Assembly (NCBI GenBank): GCA_029204225.1 | Contig: CM055101.1 | Location: 40,877,961-40,941,960, forward strand | From: Diphasiastrum complanatum | Taxonomy: Eukaryota > Streptophyta > Lycopodiopsida > Lycopodiales > Lycopodiaceae | Length of the DNA stretch: 64,000 nucleotides | Reading direction: 5' to 3' | Program-made: the position numbers and the translations under genes | Part shown: one piece after another, positions 34,009 to 46,870 of the stretch | How the letters are laid out: each line of letters starts with the position of its first letter | How positions within the stretch are numbered: position 1 is the first letter of the stretch | Notes under the pieces: model-generated | What the model was told of the DNA's origin: nothing | Seen by the model: the letters and a program-made list of their open reading frames with translations, nothing else | Database searches by the model: none

Positions 34009-37000
34009 CTAATCTGCATCCATATCTTCTTCTAATGCAGCCTTGGCAGCTGCCTTTGCTTCTTCTAGAAGGTCCGCTGGAACCTGTCAATGGTTGACGC
34101 AAAACTACGTTGAAAAAACCAAATGCAAAGCTACAATTTCAAGTGCTTATATAGCTATTTCTATGGTGAATGTTAGAAAAAAACATTTGACTTTCCATTT
34201 AAGTCTAAACCCGAAACCTTAAACCCTGTTCAAAGGTTTTGGGTCTAGGGTAGGGTTCTGTGGTTTGGGTTTTTGGATTCAGCATCCAAACTCAAGCCTA
34301 AACCCTAAAACCCTGTATAGAATGTCTTTCAAGTTGTATTCCAATGCTTGTGTAGCTACAAATGAAAGAAAGATTCAAAGGCCTATCATGAGACCAAACT
34401 CAAACATCCCATGCCTAAAAGCAGACGAGAGAAAAATACCGTTTATATGATAAATCTATCATGAATTAGAGTAGAGCATGCTAGCCTCTCATGATAGAGC
34501 TAGAGGAGCAAAGGGCGATTGGGTGATTAAAAGATGTTACCCGTTGATGCACTTTATTTGTTTCGTCGCAAATCCAGCTCATTTCCAGTTCAAAAGCTTT
34601 GTCTTTTGCTTCATCATGTATGCCGTAAATACTGAATATGTCAAAATAACACCAAGAATTGCATTAATCTTGCAACACATTAGCTTTGCCCAATATTTAT
34701 TACTTGAGGAGCTAGTAACTCTCAATCAGAAGTACAATTTAGAAAGACCAGATGTTAATGTTCGACAAATAGAATGTATAGGATGTAAGTCCTGATCAAG
34801 TATACACCTGCAATATCACTCTTTCCCTTCTACACAAGCTGATAAGATTTATTCTTAGGCTAGAATAACTCTATAGATCCAAAAGCATGATCAATCTTCA
34901 GATCTCAATGTATCACCAACATGATGGTCCCATCATACGTGTGCTACTTGGCTGATTTGGCATCAAAGCAATTAACGATAAGTAGTTCACTTGCATCCGA
35001 GTAGTTATAGGCACTTCCTTGGGCCTTCACCCCGCGTCAGTATCTGACATTGTGTACATGCTTTGGGCACTTCGGCCCTTCATTTGATGTGTCGTCATTT
35101 AGTAGAGATATCTATTAGTGATATGTTTTCAGTATTATCTCGCATTGTTGTGTTGCTTGCTCATAACTCTAGTTGCATGGACTAACATGCAAGAAAGTAT
35201 TCCATAACATGTACAGAGAGCCTTGCAGGAGTAATTGTGCAGGATCGGAGAAAAAAGCTAGACCACTTTTATGTTTTTCATATTCTTATAGCATGTTCCT
35301 GCAAACACTTGACAAAAGATATCTGATTCACAGCAACAGTAACAATCAAGGAATCCCTGGCACAGGGAAGCTTGTACTTGGTTATACAGAAGCAAAATCT
35401 GTGTATTGGAAGTAATATAACTGGGAACACAACTAGGAAAATTAAGTTCAATCTTCCATTGAAATTTACAGAAAGGATAAATACCTCTTGAGCTTCTAAG
35501 CGGAAGCAATACAACAATGCTGATGAGCTAAAAGAATTAGTAGCTTACATCTTAGCTACTTCTTTAACACCTTCTCTGCAAGTTAATTCAGACAGCTTCA
35601 ACTTCTCAATCTCCCTGTTGCAGACATAGAGCAGGATTATAATCACTGGGGAGGATACACAATCAAAGGCCACTCTAGGCAATCTGATGCACAGCAAAAA
35701 ATTTGGTAAGTGAACAACAAGAGGAAATGACCAGATTTAAAACGAAACTCACGTTTTTGCAGCTTGCCGACCCTTCCCGACTGCTGCTCCAAAATATCGC
35801 TGGAAATAACGAACCGGTAAAAATGTTAACCATTATGGATAGCTTCTAAATATCATGATAATGAGTAGCACTTTCTCTTGCAATCAGATGAGGGATTGAT
35901 TATAAAGGGGCCCAAAGGTGAAAAAAAACACATTCTGCAGGCTATAATGGTTGATTGGCAACGTTCGAGAACAACACATACTCGTAAGCAAGCAAACTAA
36001 ATGTAACATTTTCAGAGAACATTAGGAAGTTTGCTGGTTTTTGCTAGCGAAGGTCGATTCTTTGGCTTTTAATCTATCCAAATTGATTCTCTATTGTGCA
36101 TTTGAAAAACTTCTCCTCTTTTCTCAAATTTTGAGAATCCATTAGGGTTTATTTCAAACTGTCTCAAAGGAGCTTGACTTTAATCTTTAACAGAAATTTT
36201 GATTGATTCTGTTCTCCTTTATTTGAATTACCTGAGAATTAGTTCCATTGAAGAGGTAAGTGATGGACATGAGGTGTGCTTGGGTGAAAATTCTATGCAC
36301 AATGTCAAGGGCAAGGGCACAATTCCAGTCAAGCTCCATCAGGAGAGGTAAAGGTCATCATGAATGTCCTTTATGTCCCAGGGCCTGCAAAATATCTTCT
36401 TTCTGTTCAATTACAAGTTCAATAACTTTCCTAATGCCAAACTGTGGTTGTGAATGCCAAAAATGGCATTTACAACTATACCTTTCTCAAGCAAGATATG
36501 AAAGTTAAATTTGACGATTAAGCTTGTCCTTGTCAAGGATGATAGATAGTATGAAGGTTATAGTCCAGGGGCTGCAAGAAAATGACCTCTATAAACTATG
36601 CACAACGATCCCAAATCAGCATGTTGAAGACGGTGATGTCGATAGGTTGTGGCATGAGAGGTATGGCCATCTAAGTTACAAAAGTATGCATGTGCTAAAC
36701 AAGCACAATGGGTACTAGGACTTCCATCGATCAAGCTCATCAATTTGTGAGGCTTTCACTGTGGGAAAGCAGCAGCGGCAAAAATTTACGAAGCGAAGCA
36801 CTACCAAGGCAAAGGAAATACTTGAGTTGACCCATTCAGATTTGTGGGGGCCAACCCAAACTAGATCTACCGGGGGAGCATATTACTTTTTGACCTTTGT
36901 AGATGGGGTTTGAGTATATTTTTTGAGGCAAAAATCTTAAGTTGTCAAGTACTTTAAGCTGTTCAAGCTTTGGTGGAGAATCCAACAAAGAGGGGATAAT

Positions 37001-40000
37001 GAGCTCAGGCCTGACGGTAGTGGTGAATACATTGCTGGTAAATTTGTTGAACTTTGCAATGCAAATATGGTACTAAAAGGCAATTTACTGCTCCACACAC
37101 TACCCAGCAGAATGGCATAGCCGAGAAGCAGAACCGAACAAAATTTGAGCTCGCAGCATGAGCTACAAATCCAGGTTGACAAGAGCCCTTACAATCATAC
37201 ATCAGATATAAGTATCAAAGTTCTTAAAACAACCAAAGTTCATTCAGAAACATTTTACAGCAATTTCCAAGGCTTTTGAGACAGGGAAACAAATGAATCG
37301 GAGCTTCATGAATACCATTATAATCGATACATTTTGTGCTTTCATGCATATCTGAAGCATGATGGAAGACATTCAGAATGAAGAACATTTGGAAAGCCAC
37401 AGTAAAAGGACATGCCAAATGCTTGGAGCGCCCCAGCTTCTTTTGAATGGATGTAAAAGAATCATTCTAAAAGGGGCTAACATTGTATACGCAGCATTCT
37501 GTGTAGTGACATACGGGACGTCATGAAACTACAATGCATATGCATTTCTAGTTTCAGCTCAGCCAACATGGGCTCCATGACCTTTTTGTGCATGCAAGGT
37601 GGAAACATATGCCATGCTTCCTATTCATGTCAGGAATAGCCATGTAGATTGCAGTTCAATCGCACAAGCTGGTGCTCTATTCAGCTTTCTCTTAGTGAGT
37701 AATTCCTAGTTTCTATCGCAATAACAAAAATCCTTGCCTTGGTGAACTGCCCTTGAGTGACTGGAAACTGCCTACTAATCACAAAACATTGCAAAAAGTG
37801 TATTGAAGATGGTTTAATTTGTCACTTTATTTTCATAAAAAACTTGAAAAAGGACGTTTGGTGCCTTACATAAGCAACACCTGAGGGCTCAATCATGTAT
37901 AACTGAGGCCCATCTCGATCATAGCCTCCTAAAATTGCTGCTGATCCAAAAGGTCTGCATAGAAAAAGAAGCTCTCTTTTTAAGGTTGAATGTGAAGCCT
38001 CGAAAAGCACTAAAACACAAGCTAAATATTGCATAACCCCAAAAATGCACCTGAGCCACCAGTAGAGAGTTGAAAGGTGAACATAGCTGGCAACACGGTC
38101 GCAGAGTTCCTTGATAGGGATTTCGTCGCCATAAAAACTGAAAGAAGAATGTCATTAATTAGAATCATGGTAAACCCTTCTATGCTTTCTTTGGTACGCT
38201 CCGTTCCATACATATGGAAACAAATGTGTTCCACACATACAGATTATTAATATTGAATTTTTACTAAAGAACATGGGTTTCATATGGAACATGGGTTTTT
38301 CCCGCATTCCAAACTCCAAAGGGAACGAGGTCCATTGAACAACGATCATAATAGATTGTTTGCAGCTCCAACTCAAATTCATCAATATGATGAGCTATGA
38401 CTTCTTCCATATTTTCTTAGCCGACAGCGAAGCAGAAACACCAAATTAAATCTCTTGGTTGAGATCTTAGAAACCCATTCCAAGCCTTTTTGGTCGGAAC
38501 GTTTTTTTTTTCATCCCCAAAAAAAACATTTGCATGAATATGAATTTTTTCTGCGTTAAACAAATACGATTTTTTGTAAAAAAAATTTCTGGCCAACTTC
38601 CAGAACGGGCAACAATGGAACTTTCAGATACACTTCATGTTTTATGTTGAAGTTCACAACATAGATAACCAAAATAATTTGCCTGTTGATGACACATACA
38701 TGCTCAGAGAAGTAAGCAGAAACAACTTACTTTTCATAGTTATTTGCCTCTGCTCTGGCACGAGAAACTATTTGTCTTCCATCAGCAGCAACTCCTGCCA
38801 TGGCCTAAAAGACAGAATAACAAAAGTATTAAGTTTACAAAACTGAAAGTGGGAAATTTTGCCTACTTTCCCACTGAAAGTGGAAAAGTAATCAATCACT
38901 CGCCACTGGCATCTCCTTCTATAGCCTATAACTTGCAAAGTGGAAATAAAAGCATGGGAAGAAAAAATTAGTTTCAGGATCCAACTTCATCTTTGATCTG
39001 TTTATTCTGTGTCACAGTACTCAATTATACAAGACAAGTACAAATAGAAATGCAAATATGGCACATAGTGCACCATGGCTGCATGGCGTTGGACAGCATG
39101 TATTCTCCGATTTGATCCTTCTAAAAGCATTTTTGAAACAATAAGCTTTTCCACTCCCTGTGCCCATTAGCAATATAGAAATTGAGTCAGTTAAAATACA
39201 CCACTGACTTATCAAATATAAACAAATTTATGCACTGCAGAGGCCATGTAAGAAAGACATGTAGGAGAATAATAGTGGTCTATCATGTGGCCACTCATGT
39301 GATTCTGTTAGAATAGCAACTATGGGAATATCACAGACCGTGAAAACAGAAAAACATTCGGCAAACAGGTAAACTACAGCAAGCAACTTGTGATGTGGAA
39401 GCAGCAGTTATTGGTAAATATACCTCTTATTACTAGCCTTTCCACCAAAACATGTAGACATCTATAATGAACAAGATTCCTATGCAAAGCATGCTACAAA
39501 GAGGATTCAAATGGACGACTAAAAATCAGAATAGCGGGCAAACTCCAGCATTGGTTTATTCAGGAGGTGAGCTCATACGACATGTCCCAAAGACCAAGAA
39601 TCTTCATTATTAAGTAATATTAAAATCATAGATTCACGTTCTGGGTTTTCAGGTGCATTTCTTTCTGTACTTACAAAACAAATTTTTTTTTCAAATTCAA
39701 ATCTTTTACGTAAAAATTACTGCATGGTCGCACGTTCCGTACAACTACTCATACGAGGTCGCTCCTTACGTCAGGTTTCTACAATTTAACTGAAAACTGG
39801 ACACTAAAATAAGTTTAAGGGTGATTACAAAAACAACTCCATCCTTGCACTTGATTCCCACCACCGTTCTGCAGCACAGATGGACTGCATCAGTTCCCAA
39901 AACATCAACAAGAAACACTTTTGGCTGACTCTTTAAAAGTTTCATAAACCTTAAAACCTTAGAGCTTCAACTATGGTAAATGTCCTCATTGCGAGACAGC

Positions 40001-43000
40001 CATATTATTAGAAGCAGTCAATTCAAATAAATGAAATTCTTTGAGAGCAAGATTTGGAATGCTTACCCGCTATTGTCAACAGCTTTTGCTGCATATTCAA
40101 CTTGGAACACACGCCCATCTGGAGAAAAGGTTGTTACTGATAAATCATACTGTCACAAACCAAATCAAGTGGGTGAATACAAATACACATCATAAGAGCT
40201 TCCAATTTGTGTCTAGCAATCACAAATGGAAACAAGTGAAGGCCACAAATATATCCTACTAGCACCAGTGAAAAACCAAAGCTAGCATAGACACGGCATG
40301 GCTAAAAAGAAATCAAATAGGTGTATCTTCCTGATCCATGAGAATGAGGACATAACTTTTTATCATGTGCTGCCTACACAAACATAAATTTCTTGATCTG
40401 TAGAAAATACAAATCAGCCGCTGTTATAAGAAAATGAACATCCCAGAATGATATATACAGCAACAAGTAGCAAGCCGCCAGAAATGTATTTCAAACGCTG
40501 TCCTTCAACAGCTCATCTACAACTTCAGCTTTCCACATAACAAGAAAAATACTATTACAATGAAGGCATGAAAAAAATTTGATTGATAGAATAGCAAAAA
40601 GGAATCACGACTCCTCCATTTTAGAGACAATTATAATCAAGTATGCACAAGCTTAAATACAATGATTTGGCAATATAACAACTAAACTCATTTGTGAGCA
40701 AATGAACAATAAGCAGGCTAGTAGATCAATAATTGATAGATATTAAACTATGATGATTATGTGCTACTCTATATTTCTGGTCATTATCAATAAATCTATG
40801 GATAAATTATATCTTATGTACATGATTGGTCATGATATCAGCAACATATCAAGAGGTCTTAACCGATTACAGGTCACTTGAGAAAGACTTTGATGGTGAA
40901 TTGCAAATTACTAAACGATTGAGATAAACTTATAAGACTTAAGGAGGGAGCGCTCAGCTGAAAGTTGCAGGTAGTAGAGGCAAAAATAAAAATCTCGAGG
41001 CGAAATCGATAACTCGGAATAAGCTACTGATCACAAAGAGTGAATAAGTGGCCTTGCGCTTTAACATCATTTGTAGGGTGCATGCCTGCTTCTAATTATA
41101 TGCTCAGCACAATAGCTCTAAGTAGACATCAGGTAACCGGTAACATAAGAGAATTGGGTGAGCTGCACCTCTTCCAATCACTAAACATTTTCGCACAAAG
41201 TTATGGACTACTAGGTCCACAGACTGCATGGTATAGTTACCTGAATATGATAATGTATTCTAAGCAACAGCCCAAAGAAGGGGACCGTATATGGCAATTT
41301 TGACTACACATATGGATGAATATGCCACATCATCAACATTGACAATTTTTTGACGTGAAGATCCTTGAATGCCTTGATTGTCAGATTTGAGATTGCAAAA
41401 AAATTCTTGTGTGCCTCCTCATTTAATCCCTTTGTATATATATCAGCTACCATATACTGAGTTCTGCAAAATTTCAGACATACCTTCTTGTTGAGAATTC
41501 TGCATGTTTGTAGTGATACTTAATTTCAATTTGTTTGCTTCTAGAATGGATCTAGGATTCATCGACAGTGCAATAGCACTTTGATTATCACGCTAAATAA
41601 TTGTTGGAGCACTTTGTCTGAGACCAATGTCAGACAATATATTCCTCAACTAGACTGCCTCTTTGGTATCTTGTGAAGCTGCAATGTACTCAAATTTTGT
41701 CGAGGAGTCAAGGACATTGCAATGGAGGTTTCCTTTCAATTGTAGACTATCAAACCATTGTTGAGTAGGAAGATAAATCCAAAATGGATTTTCTTGTGTC
41801 GACATCACCTGCCCAATTTGCATCTATATATCCATGCGGATGGATCAGTCTCTTCATAGCAGATGCAGAGGTTGATAGTAGCTCGAACATATCTTACGAC
41901 TCTTAATAGAGCCTTCTAGTGGATCATTCCAGGACTAGCCATATATTAGCGCAAAGAGGATATCCCTTCATTTCGTCCTTCTCTTCTTTGGTTTGAGGGC
42001 ATTGCTCTTTTGATAATTTAAGACCTGGATCCATAGGAGAATGTACAAGCTTGCAATTCATGAAGTCGAATTTATAAAGCATATTAAAGATATACCTTAG
42101 GTGAGTATGTAGAGGAGCTTCTTGTTTGTCTCTGTGGATTTGGATCTCGAGACAATAATGAGCTAATCCTAGATCTGTCATCAGTGACAATCCAAGTGTT
42201 GTTTTTGATCAACGAGTTGTATTCTTTATCCATAGTTTCCTTCCAAAAATCTGAATCGGGCCTGTGTGAGTGCTTCTTCGACTGTGATTGGCTCCTGTGA
42301 AAGATAGTGAGCATATTCATCAGTGAGCCTGAGGCTGAGTTCGAATTCTGGTAGATCTTCTGGAAGTGCTTCTGGCTGCAAAATTCGATATTGTGTCGGC
42401 TGCTCCTGAGTTGCAGCCATAGTTGCACGAATCGCGGTTCGAACCTCGAACCAAGGTTCGAACCACTCGGAGCCGGTTCAAACCGGGGGAAAACAAAAAC
42501 CCCCAAAAAGCCAAAAAAAAATTGGAAAAAAAAATTCAGTTCGAATCGTTTTTCAGTTTGAACCGTTTTTCGATTTGAACTAGCCCGGCCAGTTTGAATC
42601 GGCCCGATTCGAATCGGCTTGTAACCTTGCAGCAATCTATCTGTGTAAATTGGCTACTTGAAGGAATCCAAATTGCACGATATTCATTAGTATTCGAGAC
42701 AGGAACAACAGGTAGAATCTGGTTCTTGCCCTTTAAGTCGATAAACTGATCTTCAAGAAATGTAACATCCCTACTAGTAAAAACTTTACAGATAACAGGA
42801 TTATACAGTCTATACATGCCATTTGAAGAAGAATAACCGACAAAATTTGTTTTGATAGAATGCTCATCCAGTTTCTTTTTGGTGTCTTTAGGGACATGAG
42901 CATAGGCAATGCATTGCAAAACTTTAAAATGCTTTAACGAAGGTTTGGATCCAGTCCAAACTTCATAAGGATATCGATTCTGCAAATAAGCTGTTGTCCA

Positions 43001-45279
43001 AATAGCATGTTGCCAAAAGGATTTATGCAATGATGCATGAGTAATCATACATTGATTCGACTAAGGTTTTGTTCTTTCTCTTTGCAAGTCCATTGGACTG
43101 AGGAGAATAGGAAGCAGCTAATTGTTGTTCGATACCATTTGTCGAACAATACTCCTTGAATGCATTGAATATGTATTCACTACCATGTCGGTTCTAAGAG
43201 TTTTGATCTTTCTTCTTGTCTGCAGCTCAACATTCTCTTTATAAATTTTGTGCTTCATAAAATAAACAGCAGCTCTTCTCAAATAATCGTCAATAAATGT
43301 AATAAAGAATTTAGCACCAAGTAAAGATGGTGTTTGCATTGGGCCACATATATCTGAATGAATTATGTCTAACAGATATCTAGATACACGTCCTTGATTG
43401 AACTTGAAAGGCCTTCTAGTCTGCTTTCCTATGATACACAACTCTAGCAGACTAGAGAGTCAAAAGTTCAATAATCAAAATCAAGAACTAAAGAGTGTTT
43501 AGACATATTAGCAATAAATACATGATTCAAGTGCCCAAGTCTATAATGCCAAATTAATTTTTTATTGATCAAAACTGAGCTGCTTAAAGCGAGATCAGTC
43601 ACATAATAGCAATGTGTAAGCCGATTCAGATATCCTTGCCTTTTCCAAGTACAAGGACTCTCTTCTCTTTATCGAGAATTTTACAAGAATTTGATCCGAA
43701 TCTACCTTATGTCCTAAATAAGTGATTCTACTGACAGATAGCAGATTGGTTGCCATATTTGGAACATACAATACTTTTGAAATGAGTTTGGATTGTCCAT
43801 GTGGAGGATGAGGATGCACCTTCCTTCGACTCTCCTCCCGCAGCAGCATAGTTATGACTCTAGACAAAGAAAGTTTTGAGTGGGTCGAGGACGGCAGGCT
43901 AGACAATAAGGTCATGACAACACCCGAATCTTCGATGACTGACACTATTGTTGCCATTTGATCAAACAGAGTCTTGAATTGATTGATGTGATTCTGAAAA
44001 AAATCACTTTCTAACATTGAGTGAGAAAAGTTTCTTCCTCGGATGCAGTTTCGAATTGACGTCCCTCACTTCGTAGAGTGGGCTCAAAATGTTCCAAGCT
44101 TCCTTACAAGATTGGGCTCGTCTGATGTGGCTAATTTGCGTCTGATATATTAACGGTGATTAAAGCGAAAGCCTTACCATCCCTGAGCTTCCATTTAGAA
44201 ATGGCTTGCACATCGACACTAGGAAATAGTTCGACACCTACAACTATCTCCTTGGCCATTAGCATGACTTTCATCTTGAATTTTCATAGATGGTAATTTG
44301 ATCCATCGAGCTTGTCTACCATTAGACCAGACTTTGATTGAGAATCCATCAGGAAATTCGAGACAGGTATATGCAAATAGTAGATTGTATGACTTCTAAA
44401 TAGTTTAGTGAATGCTCACTCTGTCGGAACAAGAAATGTTCTGATACTGTATGCTTTGATACCATGTTGGGAATTCGAATGGATGATGAAGTCCTTGATA
44501 CATGAACTACGTCTATCAGATTCGTGCTATCTTCGATAATTCGATGATAGCTCTACTTGATCAAAGCTTCGAAGTCGCGAGGATCGAAACAATTGCTTCC
44601 GTAGACACATACAAATTCATTCAGTAGCGGAAACGTGTAAAACGGATCAGATAAAGAGCATTACAATCAACATACACTATTAGTCATAAAACGATTCAAT
44701 CTACAAATTGTTTACCTGCAAACCTCGACTTAGACGAAACAGAGAATGATGCAAGTGACACGACACGATAATGCACAGTATGTACTTAAACGAATTCAAT
44801 TAGTTTGAAAGAATGTACATGTCCAAATGCTTACAAACGTGTTAATAGATTCGACAATTGCCTTCAGCAATTGCCTTCGATGGTTGGCTTCGATTCAATA
44901 ATTCACCATGCAGACGAATGTTAGCGATTCTCGAGTATTTCTACAAACTATTAGACAATCCCATGTATTTCAGCAGACTGTCAAATAACCTTTGTATTTC
45001 TACAAACTGTGCGACTGTACAAGTAATTATATACAACAAATGAATGGATCTAGATTTGCTATAGGATTAGGGAGAGAGAGGATAATAATCCAACAAATTG
45101 TACTGCACCATTTTGGTGCCTTGTGGCCCAAGATTATATGTATACATATTTTACCACATGTGTTATCTACACAAAGACTATGTCTCAATGGGATGCCAAG
45201 GTTGTTCCTTGAAATTTGCTATGGTTCAATGTGGTTTGCTATGATTTGCGAGGATTCTTTATGATTTCGGATGGATTAA

Positions 45280-45321
<42 letters not shown>

Positions 45322-46709
45322 GGGGGGGGGGGGGGCAGAAGAGTTCATTAAGGTTCAATATGGTTGCTATGGTGCGTCGTCATTTCGGATAGGTTCATTA
45401 TAGTTTGTTGTACTTCTAACTCAAACTTAACATTACGTTCAATCCACAATGGACGTTTCTAATGAAATGCACACGATGGCTCTTAGGTTCAATCCACAAT
45501 AAATGTTTCTTATGAAATGCACAAGATGGACCCATCTTGTGCATCTCGTTTGAAACATCCACTTCACCCATGAAGTCACTTTTACTGCTAACAGTAGTTT
45601 TAGAATTTCCAACCAGCTTTAGAAGCCAAGGAAAACTTTGGCTGCCCAAAAGTCAAGGGTGGTGCACCAGCCACCCAACACTTACAATCTCAACCAACAA
45701 AGGGAAAACAATCAAAGAAAACGACGCAGTGCTTTCCAGCGCATGACAAGTTGATGCACAGAGGAGGACAGAATTTCAGTAATCAACATCTGCTTTCCTC
45801 TTTCTAGGTATCATTGGTAAGTCTTAAAGATATTTAACAACACGTCCATTTGGTCGCCTACATGTGGTAATGCATTCAGATTGTGTTTCCACTGTGCCCA
45901 GTACGTGTGTACAAGTAACTAAGTATGCCAAAGTTTGTCATACCAGTATGCCACAGAGTAGCAGTTTGATAGAAATACATATGATCTTTAACGAATTTAC
46001 AATCAAGAAATCTAGCTTGTTATATTCCAATTTTAAGCTTATCAGAGTTGTTTTAGTGTTTGGTATATTCGTTTTTTAGTTTTGTCGGGTCTTGTATAAT
46101 GCTAGGAGGCAAAAAAAAATTTCATAATTAATGACCTGGCATCAGACGATAAGCATACTACGACTTCTGTAACACAGATTTGTGTTTGACAGCATAAATA
46201 TTTGTTTCGGTGCACGTATTTTGCCAACTATGTCACACCAGTTCTCCTTGAAAGAAACTTATGGTTTTGGTAATTCATACTAAAAGCATGGCACTATTTG
46301 CAGCTACGTGATCCAAAAACAATCAAGCATTTCCCAGAGAAGCTAAACCTACTTGTGCTTATGCATGTTTCCCCCCTGTAGTAAGAAAATAACTGATCCA
46401 GGAACCAAACCATTAGCAGACACGGAAAACACTTAGATGAAAGGTAAGCGCCCGGAGCGTACAGAGGCTTCGCCGATAATACACAAAAATCTGACATAAC
46501 ATTTGAAAAAACTGACACGACATTTGATTATGAAAAAGCAGCAAGGAGTCGGCATAAAATGCTCACCAGTCAGCAGATAGACAGACAGATAAAATTTAGA
46601 CTGCGATGACCAAAAATCAGGCAACCCTAACAAGAACAGCAACCAAAAAATTGTAGCTCTATTTTAAAAGCGGAAAAACGAGGCTCACCCCAGTGCCGAT
46701 GCTGCTCAT
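34009..46709 (-). CDS. PAG1: 20S proteasome subunit alpha type-3 (PAG1), 11 exons
   Basis: The complete CDS on the minus strand is 753 nt, encoding 250 residues. Exons: 46689-46709, 40067-40149, 39829-39868, 39074-39157, 38731-38804, 38051-38137, 37870-37954, 35753-35799, 35549-35614, 34541-34631, 34009-34083. All introns are GT-AG and phases join exactly. It starts MSSIGTG (ATG 46709-46707). The proteasome alpha signature is YDLSVTTFSPDGRVFQVEYA. Next are TVVGIKCKDG, GVEKLIVSKM, GSNRRIHAVQRHAAM, VAADGRQIV, YVHLSTLYWWLR, ILGGYDRDGPQLYMIEPSG, GKGRQAAKTEIEKL and DEAKDKAFELEMSWICDE. The acidic tail is EEAKAAAKAALEED, ending MDAD. The length matches plant PAG1. It forms part of the outer alpha ring that gates the proteasome in cytosol and nucleus and has no protease site. 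No lesion is seen. Intron 1 is 6.5 kb and intron 7 2.1 kb, both with Copia remains. Confidence 0.97.
36255..37165 (+). pseudogene. Copia fragment in PAG1 intron 7 (antisense to the gene)
   Basis: Plus-strand pieces: GKGTIPVKL and NVLYVPGPAKYLLSV (protease to pre-integrase), DRLWHERYGHLSYKSMHVLN, ICEAFTVGKQQRQKF, KAKEILELTHSDLWGPTQT, GGAYYFLTFVDG, and FTAPHTTQQNGIAEKQNRT in another frame. Several stops and frameshifts; no RT and no LTR recognised. It lies between exons 7 and 8 and is transcribed antisense relative to PAG1. Confidence 0.82.
42418..42626. mobile_element. 209-bp MITE nested in the intronic Copia
   Basis: Flanked by the 7-bp direct repeat TTGCAGC (42411-42417 and 42627-42633), consistent with a target duplication. 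The ends are related inverted repeats, CATAGTTGCACGAATCG at the left and CGAATCGGCTTGTAACC at the right. The interior has repeated GGTTCGAACC-type palindromic words around an A-rich core. Removing it and one repeat closes the Copia frame across the linker. A hAT- or Mutator-like MITE is likely, but the superfamily is not certain. Confidence 0.7.
44450..44464 (-). other. tRNA-iMet primer-binding site of the intronic Copia
   Basis: The minus strand reads TGGTATCAAAGCATA next to the LTR; TGGTATCA matches the initiator tRNA-Met 3' end with one later mismatch to the usual form. Confidence 0.8.
44465..45095 (-). repeat. Probable 5' LTR of the intronic Copia
   Basis: Starts TGTTGGGAATTC next to the primer site. 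A matching inverted end, CCAACA, is at 45090-45095, giving about 631 bp. No 3' LTR is found left of 41340, so the right boundary rests on the end motif alone. Confidence 0.5.
45286..45335. repeat. (GA)n(G)n array in PAG1 intron 1
   Basis: GA repeats to 45310 followed by an uninterrupted G-run to 45335. Such a 25-base G-run is prone to sequencing error. Confidence 0.95.
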
Positions 46710-46815
46710 GACTGCAACAAGAATAATGTAGTCCTTGATCGGAAACGAATCCAAAATCAAACTATCGATCGATCCAACAGCAGCAGAATACAAAGAGAAA
46801 AGAGAGAAGAAAGGG

Positions 46816-46861
<46 letters not shown>

Positions 46862-46870
46862 TGTGGGGGA
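46710..46870 (-). promoter_or_regulatory. PAG1 5' leader and proximal promoter with a CT tract
   Basis: Upstream of the PAG1 ATG the coding strand has a CT repeat of about 20 units (46818-46857 as GA on the plus strand) ending about 108 bases before the ATG, and AGCAGC-type words nearer the ATG. No TATA box is visible in this interval. CT-rich, TATA-less leaders are common in plant housekeeping genes, so the tract may lie in the 5' UTR. The transcription start is not determined. Confidence 0.4.

Larger units (their letters stand above)
41340..44464 (-). pseudogene. Copia pol relic in PAG1 intron 1
   Basis: Minus-strand order: gag end (FFQNHINQFKTLFDQMATIV, VVMTLLSSLPSS), KVLYVPNMATNLLSVSRI, then integrase pieces LLDIIHSDICGPMQTPS, FFITFIDDYLRRAAVYFM and LHKSFWQHAIWTTAYLQNRY. 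VWTGSKPSLKHFKVLQCIAYAH and VFTSRDVTFLEDQF follow. RT start is DFWKETMDKEYNSLIKNNTW. MTDLGLAHYCLEIQIHRD and CKLVHSPMDPGLKLS follow the RT core. The RNase H and tail are degraded (ADIYTKGLNE near 41440). Large internal losses remove the YVDD region. Same strand as PAG1. A MITE sits in the integrase-RT linker. Confidence 0.85.
40150..46688 (-). other. PAG1 intron 1 (6.5 kb)
   Basis: Donor GTGAGCC at 46688 and acceptor ...TGACAG before 40149. It contains a Copia relic (about 41340-45095) with a nested MITE, a GA/G array at 45286-45335, and otherwise AT-rich sequence (40150-41339, 45340-46688) in which nothing else is recognised. Splicing must remove all of it to join codon 7 to codon 8. Confidence 0.85.
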
